From NCBI RefSeq assembly GCF_000737325.1, contig NZ_CP011125.1:6076001-6140000 (forward strand): a stretch of 64,000 nt of DNA, read 5' to 3'. This DNA is from Sandaracinus amylolyticus. Lineage in GTDB: Bacteria; Myxococcota_A; Polyangia; Polyangiales; Sandaracinaceae. Below, piece after piece: positions 1 through 6,855 of this stretch (position 1 is the first letter of the stretch; each line of letters starts with the position of its first letter). The notes under the pieces are model-generated. The model worked only from the letters and a program-made list of their open reading frames with translations, was not told the DNA's origin and made no database searches. The translations under genes were made by a program, and so were the position numbers.

Positions 1-50
1 ACCATTCCGTGACGGATCGCGGGTCGCTGCTCTCGTAAATTCGTCTCTCG

Positions 51-659
51 ATGAAGTTGCGTCGTCGGGTGCGGAACGCGTGCGGACGAGCGTGGCTGCG
101 CGCGTTCGGGTGGGAGATCGACGGCGGTGCGCCGCCGGTCGAGAAAGCGGTCGTCGTCGCGGCGCCGCACACGTCGAACTGGGATCTCCCGTTCACGCTC
201 GCGATCGCGTGGTCGCTCGACCTCGACATGAAGTGGGTCGGCAAGCACACGCTCTTCGAGCTGCCGGTGTGGGGCCCGTTCCTGCGCTCGCTCGGCGGCA
301 TCGGCGTCGATCGCCGCACGAAGAACGACGCCGTGAAGGCGATCGCCGACGTGGTGAAGGACAGCGAGCGCATCCTGCTCATCGTGCCGCCCGAGGGCAC
401 GCGCGGCGTCGCGAAGCGCTGGAAGACGGGCTTCTACTGGATCGCGGTCGAGGCCGAGGTGCCGATCGTCCTGGGCTTCCTCGACTTCGCGAAGAAGCGC
501 GGCGGGCTCGGCGAGCTCCTGCATCCGACGGGCGACATCGCGCACGACTTCGAGCTGCTGCGCGAGTTCTACCGAGACAAGAAGGGCAAGCACCCCGAGC
601 GTCAGGGCGACGTCTCGCTCGGCGAGGTCGGCGTGCCGACGCCGATGGCGACCGCCTAG
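51..659 (+). CDS. PlsC-type 1-acyl-glycerol-phosphate acyltransferase family protein
   Basis: A 202-residue protein of the lysophospholipid acyltransferase (PlsC/LPLAT) family, which transfers acyl groups onto lysophospholipids or related lipids at the membrane. The family's H(X4)D motif is visible as HTSNWD near residues 40-45. The substrate-binding EGTR block is present as PPEGTRG near residues 114-120. The length matches the short, single-domain members; no clear membrane helix is seen, so it is probably peripheral. It starts at an ATG and reads alone, with the next gene converging and overlapping it by 4 bp. Family membership is secure; the exact acyl acceptor cannot be told from sequence. 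Confidence 0.85.
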   Translation: MKLRRRVRNACGRAWLRAFGWEIDGGAPPVEKAVVVAAPHTSNWDLPFTLAIAWSLDLDMKWVGKHTLFELPVWGPFLRSLGGIGVDRRTKNDAVKAIADVVKDSERILLIVPPEGTRGVAKRWKTGFYWIAVEAEVPIVLGFLDFAKKRGGLGELLHPTGDIAHDFELLREFYRDKKGKHPERQGDVSLGEVGVPTPMATA

Positions 660-1429
660 AGACGCGCGCGGCGCGCCTCGATCAGGAACGCGTCGAGCTC
701 GGCCTCGTTCTGCGGCGCTTCGGGGAGCGGCGAGCGCGCGAGCGCATCGTCGAGCGCGGTGAAGAGCGCGTCGACGCGCGCGCGCCATCGCGTGCGCTCG
801 GCATCCTCGAGCGGCGTGCGCTCGCCGGCGCGCTTGCGCTCGATGAGCACCGCGGCGTCGCGCTGATCGTGCGCGTCGAGCAGCGTCGGGAGATCGGTGA
901 TCAGCGTGCCGGTCTCGAGCAGGTGCGTGCCCGTCAGCGCGGTGCGCATCACGTAGAGCAAGCGCTTCACCGTCGGTCGTTTGTCGAGCTCGCGCAGCTG
1001 GCTCTCGGCGAACCCGCGGTAGTGTCGATGCACGCGCCGCGAGAGAGAGCGCGCGCCGATCTCGCGCAGGCGCTCGAGCATCGACGACGGCGCGAGCACC
1101 GCGCTGCCGAGCACGCGCTCGAGGAAGTTGCCGTTGCCGCGCAGGATGCCGGTGAGCGCGTGCCCGAGCTCGTTCGACGTGTAGTCGATCTCGACTCCGT
1201 CGAGGATCTCCGCGCGATCGAACGTCGGCACCGGAGGCGCGAGCCCGAGCAGCGCGCGCGTCGGCGCGACGTGGATGCACTTCAGATCGAGATCGCTGTC
1301 CGGCGAAGGAAAGCCGTACGCGTGCGCGCCCGAGAGGTACACGACCACGTGCTCGCGCCGGGCGGACTCCTCGGCGATCACACGGCGCGCGACGTCGCGC
1401 GCGTGGGCATCGAGCAGCGTCTCGATCAT
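656..1429 (-). CDS. predicted nucleotidyltransferase, COG3541/RlaP-like (paralogue 1)
   Basis: A 257-residue member of the DNA polymerase beta-type nucleotidyltransferase superfamily. The GS/GA-type motif followed by a paired acidic motif is seen near residues 34-47 as SGAHAYGF then SDLDLK, the expected metal-binding Asp pair. A later block (GNGNFLERVL) matches the conserved N-x-LE helix of COG3541 proteins. The ATG overlaps the stop of the upstream paralogue in an ATGA arrangement, so the two are co-translated. COG3541/RlaP proteins have been linked computationally to RNA end repair, but no RNA ligase or RtcB gene lies nearby, so substrate and role are unknown. The start was chosen for the 4-bp coupling; an upstream in-frame Met five codons earlier is possible. 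Confidence 0.75.
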   Translation of the reverse strand: MIETLLDAHARDVARRVIAEESARREHVVVYLSGAHAYGFPSPDSDLDLKCIHVAPTRALLGLAPPVPTFDRAEILDGVEIDYTSNELGHALTGILRGNGNFLERVLGSAVLAPSSMLERLREIGARSLSRRVHRHYRGFAESQLRELDKRPTVKRLLYVMRTALTGTHLLETGTLITDLPTLLDAHDQRDAAVLIERKRAGERTPLEDAERTRWRARVDALFTALDDALARSPLPEAPQNEAELDAFLIEARRARL

Positions 1430-2685
1430 GCGTCCTCCCGCCATTCGAGCTCGGGCGGCTCCGGCGCATCCGCGCCGAACGGGCCCGGCGCGCGCTCGAT
1501 CCAACGGCGCGCGAGCTCCTCGCCGATGCGTCGCGAGAGCGCGTCCACGCGTCGCACGTCGGGGCGCATCGGGAGCGGCGACACGTCGCGCGCGGCCTCG
1601 AGCGCAGGCGCGAGCGCCTCGGCCTCGGCCAGCACGAGATGGAGCGCGACCTCGCCGTTCTTGATCGCGAGCAGGCGATCGCGCGCCGCGTCGGGCACCA
1701 CGAACGAAGGCTCGCCGGTGCGCAGCCACGCCTCGGCCGTGATCAGGAGGCGCAGCAGGTTGTACGCGTTCTTCGGGCGCAGCTCGCGCGGCAGCGCCAG
1801 CGCCGCGGCACGATCGCGCGCGAAGCGTCGCAGCGCATCGAGCTCCGACGCATCGATCAGCCCCTGGTCGTGCATCGATCGATAGAGCTGCTTCACCCAC
1901 TGCCGCGCGGTCGCGAGCGCGCTCGCCTCGTCGGGCGCGGCGCGCGGTGAGCGCGCAGCGAGGCGCGCCGCGAGCGCGTCGAGATCCAGCGCCGGCTCGT
2001 CGCGCAGCCACTCGATCACGAGGTGACGATGCTCCGCGAGCCGCATCCCCTGCTCGAGCCGGCGCAGCTGCGCGAGCGCGTAGCGCGCGAACGTCCCGTA
2101 GATCTCGCGCGACACGAACGCGCCCTTCGCCTCGAGCAGCCACGCGCCGATCGGATCGCGCGCGGTCGCCGACTCCACGAAGAGCATCTCGAGCGTGTTC
2201 GGATCGGCGCGGAGGGCCTGTCGGATCGTCTTGTCGATCGACCAGTACGCCTCGGTCGAGTCCGCGCTGACGAGATCCTCCGGCGGCGCGAGCAGCCCGG
2301 TGCGCCACGGCAGCGGCAGCGCGAACGCGCCGCGGCGATCGGTGTCGGAGCCCTCGCCGGCGAGCCCCCACGCGCGCGAGCCCACGACCGTCTCGATCAC
2401 CACGCACCCGCGCAGCGCGCTCCAGCTCGCCTCGCGACGCCGCGCGAACACCGCCTGTCCGACGCGCCGCGGCGTCAGCTCGTGGCGCGCGAAGCGCAGC
2501 GTGCCGACCCCGACGATCGCGACGTCGATCGCGTCGTCCGCGCCGCCGACCACACGCCCCACCGTGCCCTGCGGCACGCAACGCTCGCCGTGCTCGCGCG
2601 CGACCCGCGTGACGACCTCGGTGCCGTGCGGCAGCGGCGTCGACTGCGGATCGAGGTGCGCGAGCGCGTCGATCTTGAGGTGCAT
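1426..2685 (-). CDS. predicted nucleotidyltransferase, COG3541/RlaP-like (paralogue 2)
   Basis: A 419-residue paralogue of the gene that follows it. The first ~90 residues form a small beta-rich region (possibly SH3-like) that the shorter paralogue lacks. The nucleotidyltransferase core follows, with GSRAWGLAGEGSDTD holding the catalytic Asp pair (about residues 108-122). The family's diagnostic block ADPNTLEMLF is seen near residue 165, and a helical C-terminal region completes it. It is the first gene of a two-gene unit on this strand, divergent from the peptidase gene at 2752 across a 66-bp gap. The nucleotide transferred and the acceptor are unknown. Two different-sized copies side by side suggest a heteromeric enzyme or division of labour, which is inference. 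Confidence 0.75.
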   Translation of the reverse strand: MHLKIDALAHLDPQSTPLPHGTEVVTRVAREHGERCVPQGTVGRVVGGADDAIDVAIVGVGTLRFARHELTPRRVGQAVFARRREASWSALRGCVVIETVVGSRAWGLAGEGSDTDRRGAFALPLPWRTGLLAPPEDLVSADSTEAYWSIDKTIRQALRADPNTLEMLFVESATARDPIGAWLLEAKGAFVSREIYGTFARYALAQLRRLEQGMRLAEHRHLVIEWLRDEPALDLDALAARLAARSPRAAPDEASALATARQWVKQLYRSMHDQGLIDASELDALRRFARDRAAALALPRELRPKNAYNLLRLLITAEAWLRTGEPSFVVPDAARDRLLAIKNGEVALHLVLAEAEALAPALEAARDVSPLPMRPDVRRVDALSRRIGEELARRWIERAPGPFGADAPEPPELEWREDA

Positions 2686-2751
2686 CGCGCGACAGGCATA
2701 GCGCACGCGGGCGCTCGACGTCGCGCGCGATCGTCGACACGTTCTCGCCCG

Positions 2752-4383
2752 ATGCGACGGCTCGCCCTGCTCGCGCTCGTGCTCGTCGCGTGTGTTCCCG
2801 ACGCGCCGCCATGCGCGCCGGATCCCGGCGCTGCCGTCGTGCGCGCGACCACGCTCGAGATCGATCTGACGCGCGACCACGTGCGCGCCACGCACGCGCT
2901 GCGCACCGACGGCGCGTGCTGCGCGTCGCTCGCGTGCGAGCCGGAGATCGAGCGCGCGCGATGGAACGGCGCGCCCGTCGAGGTCACTCGCGACGGCGCG
3001 TCGATCGAGGCCTGCGGCGCGTGCGCCTGCGCGGGCGGCGCGACGCTCGAGCTCGAGTCGGCGCTCCGCGAGCACGTCGTCCCGGGCACCGACGCGGGCT
3101 TCCAGCGCCTCACCGACGCAGCGGGGCGGCGCTACACCCGCCTCGCCGCGTGGCTCGGCACCTGCGGCGCGACCGTGCCCTGCGACGCGACGATCGGCGC
3201 GCTCCAGCACGTCACGCTCGACGTCCGCCACGCGCGCGAGCAGCTCGTGCTCTGCCCCGGTGCGCGCACGATCGTCGCGGACGATCACACCCGATGCACC
3301 CTCGCGGACACGCCCGCGCCGCCCTACGTCGCCCTCGCGCTCGCCGCGAGCGATGCATGGGTCCCCCGGCCCTTCGCCGAGATCGACGGAGCGCGCGTGA
3401 CGTTCTTCGAGCCGAGCGATGGCCGCGTCGCGCAGAGCATCGACGCCGGCGCCGTGACCGAGCTCGTGCGGTGGCTGGTCGGCGAGCTCGGCCCCCTGCC
3501 CTACGGCGACGAGCTGCGCGTCGCCACGATGCCGTCGACCTGGCTCGGCTACGAGCACCCCGCGAACATCGTGCTGAACGACGCGCTCGCCACGCGCACC
3601 GACACCGGCTACGCGCGTCCGGCGCTCCACACGCTGCTGCACGAGATCGCGCACCAGTGGGCCGGCGATCGCACCACGCCCGCGAGCATGGCGGACTTCG
3701 CGTGGAAAGAAGCGATCGCGGAGTACCTCGTCTACGTCTTCGAGGACGAGCGCCGTCCGCCCGGTGAGGCCGACGCGACGCGCGCGACCTGGCACCGCAA
3801 CGCGCGCTTCCCGCCGGCGTACCCGCGCCCGATCGACCATCCCGACCCCGCGGTCATCCGCGCGGTCGCGTACGGGCTCGCGCCGATGGCGACGTTCCTC
3901 CAGCTCGAGCCGCTCGTCGGCCGCGACGCGCTGCTGCGCGCCATCTTCGCGTTCCTCCGCGACGGCGGCGCGCGCGACACCGACGCGCTGATCGCCGAGA
4001 TCGAGCGCGCGTCCGGGCGCGACCTCGACGCCTACACGAGTGCGTGGATCGTCGGCGCGGGTGAGCCTCCGCTGCCCCACCTCGAGGCGAGCGTCGTCGC
4101 GCTCGGCGAAGGGCGCGCCGAGGTCACGGTCACCCAGAGCGGCCCGGGCGAGCGCGCGTTCCCGATGCTCGTCGAGGTGCGGGTCGCGAGCGCGACGCGC
4201 GACGTGATCGCGCGCGTCGACTTCGGCCTCGCGCCCGCCTCGCGGATGGCACGCGCGACGATCGAGCTCGAGGACGCGGCGGTCGAGGTCGAGATCGATC
4301 CCGAGGATCGGCTCGCCGACTCGCCGGTGCCGTGGGAGGCGCGACCGGCCGTCCCGCCGCGTCCGACGCCGCTCGAGCTCTGA
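2752..4383 (+). CDS. M1-family (gluzincin) metallopeptidase lipoprotein
   Basis: A 543-residue protein starting at an ATG that opens a lipoprotein signal peptide (MRRLALLALVLVAC, lipobox LVAC). It is therefore probably exported and lipid-anchored. The zinc-binding motif HEIAH is near residue 301, with the third ligand Glu 19 residues downstream (KEAIAEY), the spacing typical of M1 aminopeptidase-like gluzincins. The N-terminal domain is Cys-rich (ACCASLAC, ACGACACAG), unusual for the family. The canonical GxMEN exopeptidase motif is not obvious, so substrate specificity is uncertain. It converges end-to-end with the next gene. Confidence 0.8.
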   Translation: MRRLALLALVLVACVPDAPPCAPDPGAAVVRATTLEIDLTRDHVRATHALRTDGACCASLACEPEIERARWNGAPVEVTRDGASIEACGACACAGGATLELESALREHVVPGTDAGFQRLTDAAGRRYTRLAAWLGTCGATVPCDATIGALQHVTLDVRHAREQLVLCPGARTIVADDHTRCTLADTPAPPYVALALAASDAWVPRPFAEIDGARVTFFEPSDGRVAQSIDAGAVTELVRWLVGELGPLPYGDELRVATMPSTWLGYEHPANIVLNDALATRTDTGYARPALHTLLHEIAHQWAGDRTTPASMADFAWKEAIAEYLVYVFEDERRPPGEADATRATWHRNARFPPAYPRPIDHPDPAVIRAVAYGLAPMATFLQLEPLVGRDALLRAIFAFLRDGGARDTDALIAEIERASGRDLDAYTSAWIVGAGEPPLPHLEASVVALGEGRAEVTVTQSGPGERAFPMLVEVRVASATRDVIARVDFGLAPASRMARATIELEDAAVEVEIDPEDRLADSPVPWEARPAVPPRPTPLEL

Positions 4384-4854
4384 TCAGCGACGCCGCGCCG
4401 CCGCGCGCATCGGACGCGCGCGACGCTGGGGCGCACGGCGCGCACCGGTGCGCAGGCCGCGCGTGGTGCCGCGCACTCCGTCCTCGAAGCGCGCCGCGAG
4501 CGCGTCGCCGATGCGCTCGAGGGTCGCGTCGTCGATCGCGTGGTGGAGCAGGTCGTCATACGCGTCGTACGCGCCGTCGAGGCGCGCCTCGGCGAGCTCC
4601 ATCACCCGCGAAAGCTTCGCGTGGTCCGCGCCCGGCGCGCTCATCCGGCGCAGCACTTCGGCGGACACGGTGCGGTCCTCGAGGTCGCCGCTCGTGCGCG
4701 CCAGCGGGAAGAGGATCTCCTCTTCGACGCGCAGGTGCGCCGCGAGACGGCTCGCGAGATCGCGGAGACGAAGTTGATCGTCGGTGGACTCGACGGCGTC
4801 GAGCAGTGCGCGGACATCGCGGGCACGATCGGACAAGAGCTCGGTCGCGTTCAT
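4384..4854 (-). CDS. hemerythrin-like (HHE) cation-binding domain protein
   Basis: A 156-residue, mostly helical protein. Residues ~40-52 (HLRVEEEILFP) match the HxxxE helix of HHE domains. Further histidines occur at GADHAK and LLHHAIDD, at positions expected for helices 3 and 4. The first helix, which normally carries a DH pair, reads SDRARD instead, so one usual iron ligand is missing. The C-terminal ~25 residues are Arg-rich, perhaps nucleic-acid binding or disordered. Such proteins bind di-iron or oxygen/NO; whether this one still binds metal is uncertain. The stop abuts the convergent peptidase gene. Confidence 0.6.
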   Translation of the reverse strand: MNATELLSDRARDVRALLDAVESTDDQLRLRDLASRLAAHLRVEEEILFPLARTSGDLEDRTVSAEVLRRMSAPGADHAKLSRVMELAEARLDGAYDAYDDLLHHAIDDATLERIGDALAARFEDGVRGTTRGLRTGARRAPQRRARPMRAAARRR

Positions 4855-5025
4855 GGTGTTCCGTGGCCTCCCCGTGGGCCTCGCTGCTGAGCAAGGTGCA
4901 GGCCACGCCCGAAGACGCGTGCTCTCGCGCTTTCTCGCCACGCTTCCGTGTCAGCTCACCACGCCCGTGTGCGCGGCGAGGCGTTTTTGCCGGGAGGCCG
5001 GCCCCGCTCGCGCGCGCGGAGCGCG

Positions 5026-5952
5026 TCACTCGGTGCGCGCGACGATGCGCTCGCCGTCGAGCTGCAGCGCGAACGGCGCATCGGGCGCGATGCGCGCGAC
5101 CTCGATCGCCGGCGCCGGCTCCGCGCCCCAGCGACCGGGCGCGCTCGAGACGTGCGCCATCACCGCGAGCGCGTCCCCGCGACGCCACACGAGCACCATC
5201 GCGCCGTCGTCGCGCCGCGCGAGCTGCACGTCGGAGAGCGCGTCGAACGTGCTCGCCCACCACGGATGCTCCTGCGGGGCGCCCTGCTCGGAGAGCGTCA
5301 CGAGGCAGACGCGCGCGGTGCCCGCATGCTCGGTGCCCCAGCCGCCCCAGAGCACCGCGAGGTGATACCCGCGCCCGTTCCACGCGAGCGCACCGAGCGC
5401 CCACGGGATCGCGACGACGCGCGGCGCTTCGATCAGCGCGCCGTCGTGCGCGATGCGGGTCATCGTCGTCACGACGTCGGCGTCGGGGCTGCGCGTGTCC
5501 TGCTCCTGCACGAGCACGGTGAACCCGTCGGGCGTCGTCGCGACGAGCGCGGCCGCCGGACGGAGCGTCGGACGTCGCGCCGCGTGCTCGCGAGAGAGCT
5601 CGAGCGTGGGCCCCGCGCTCAGCGCACCGCCCTCGACGACGCGCGCGAGGCGAGCGCGCACGAAGGCGTGCTCGCCACCGTGGAACGCGACGACGAGCAG
5701 CGCGTCACGCTCACCACCGATCGCAGTGCGCACGGTCGCGCCGTCGTGGAGCACGAGAGGTCGCGCCGCGCCCAGCGAGGCCGTGACGCGCGCGGCGCGT
5801 CGTCCGCGCGCCTCGCTCCAGGTCGTCGTGACCGAGACGAGCCCGGCATCGAGCGCGCGCACCTCGCGCGTCGGCCCCATCGGGACTGGCTGCGCGAGCA
5901 CGACCGTCGGAACGGCGAGCGCGAGCGACACGAGGAAGGCGAAGATCCGCAC
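5026..5952 (-). CDS. exported protein of unknown function
   Basis: A 308-residue protein from a GTG start that opens a clean Sec signal peptide (hydrophobic FAFLVSLALAVPTVV, cleavage likely after VLA). I do not recognise a family. The mature part is rich in beta-prone segments with recurrent Trp/Gly patterns (LAWNGRGYHLAVLWGGWG, MVLVWRRGD), compatible with a beta-propeller of about four to five blades. The GTG was chosen because upstream in-frame sequence enters the 41-bp repeat array. The gene stands alone with that non-coding array directly upstream. Confidence 0.55.
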   Translation of the reverse strand: MRIFAFLVSLALAVPTVVLAQPVPMGPTREVRALDAGLVSVTTTWSEARGRRAARVTASLGAARPLVLHDGATVRTAIGGERDALLVVAFHGGEHAFVRARLARVVEGGALSAGPTLELSREHAARRPTLRPAAALVATTPDGFTVLVQEQDTRSPDADVVTTMTRIAHDGALIEAPRVVAIPWALGALAWNGRGYHLAVLWGGWGTEHAGTARVCLVTLSEQGAPQEHPWWASTFDALSDVQLARRDDGAMVLVWRRGDALAVMAHVSSAPGRWGAEPAPAIEVARIAPDAPFALQLDGERIVARTE

Positions 5953-6059
5953 GATGGACGAGTGCCGACGACGCGCCCGGATGTGACGACGAACGCGGCG
6001 GAGCCGTCGCGCGAAGCGCGAACGTCCGGCGTGGACCCCCGGACCCGAACCCTCCCGCG

Positions 6060-6425
6060 CGCCGATCCCACCTCCTCCCGAGGACCCGGAACGTCCCGCG
6101 CGTCGTTCCCACGTCCTCGGCAGGACCGAGATCGTCCCGCGCCTCGATCCCACCTCCTCCCGAGGACCGAAATCGACGCGCGCGTCGATCCCACCTCCTC
6201 CCGAGGACCGAGATCGTCCCGCGCGCCGGGTCCCACCTCCTCCGGAGGACCGAGATCGTCCCGCGCGTCGATCCCACCTCCTCCCGAGGACCGAGATCGT
6301 CCCGCGCGTCGATCCCACGTCCTCTCGAGGACCCAGATCGTCCCGCGCGTCGATCCCACCTCCTCCGGAGGACCCGAATCGTCGCGCCCGTCGATCCAAG
6401 TCCTCTCGACGCACGGAAATCGTTC
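6060..6425. repeat. 41-bp tandem repeat array, about nine copies
   Basis: Contiguous direct repeats with the anchor GATCCCACCTCCTC recur at about 6066, 6107, 6148, 6189, 6231, 6272, 6313, 6354 and 6395. The spacing is 41 bp (one interval of 42). Each unit carries a short CCTC...GAGG dyad and ends in ATCGTCCCGCGCGTC. The 41-bp period is not a multiple of three, so reading frames rotate through the array, which argues against coding. There are no unique spacers, so this is not CRISPR. It lies in the 903-bp gene-free region between 5952 and 6856. Confidence 0.9.
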
Positions 6426-6597
6426 AGCAATTCGCCCACGACTTCACTCTGCGCCCCAAAGACCCGCGCCACCGGGCGCGCAGTCGGGCGCCGCAGGCGC
6501 GCGCTGCGACCCGCGAGCGACCGAGCCGCGCGAACAGCGCGGATCGGTCGCGAGCCATCCCACCGCCACAAAACCGAGACGGCAGACTCCGCGTCAC

Positions 6598-6780
6598 GGC
6601 GCGGGGGGTGGGGGTCCGGCGCGCCCACGCAGCGGGTCGGGTCGACGGCAACGCGAGCTCGTCGGCGAGCGAGCGCTGCGCGTGCAGCGCGCGAGCGAGC
6701 GAAGCGCCGCCTCCCGAAGCTCGCGCCCTCGCTGAACGGCAGCCGCGAGCACCGGCGCGCCGGACCCCCACCCCCGCGCC
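6598..6780. repeat. 27-bp inverted repeat enclosing 128 bp
   Basis: The left arm (6598-6625) and right arm (6754-6780) are reverse complements. They differ only by one extra G in a G-run; the arm core is GGGGTCCGGCGCGCC and its complement. The enclosed 128 bp has smaller dyads (AGCGCTGCGC...GCAGCGC) and no convincing reading frame. Folding as RNA or extruding as a cruciform would give a very stable stem. It sits 75 bp upstream of the mrfA-like start. It could be a structured RNA, a regulatory element or a miniature mobile element; I cannot decide between these. Confidence 0.8.
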
Positions 6781-6855
6781 CCCGCCGACACGTCGCCGAT
6801 CTCGAGACAGATCCCCATCCTGAACACTTGCCCCGTCCCCCGGCACATTCGTACA

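Noticed and set aside
80-1885. Plus-strand open frame across the first acyltransferase and the nucleotidyltransferase genes
   Set aside because: It reads the acyltransferase in the wrong frame and the nucleotidyltransferases antisense; composition is Arg-rich noise.
4855-5025. A short gene between the hemerythrin-like and exported-protein genes
   Set aside because: No frame with a ribosome site and sensible composition; treated as intergenic.
6060-6425. Possible CRISPR array from regularly spaced repeats
   Set aside because: Units are contiguous with no unique spacers, and there are no cas genes in the window; the same holds for the 42-bp array.
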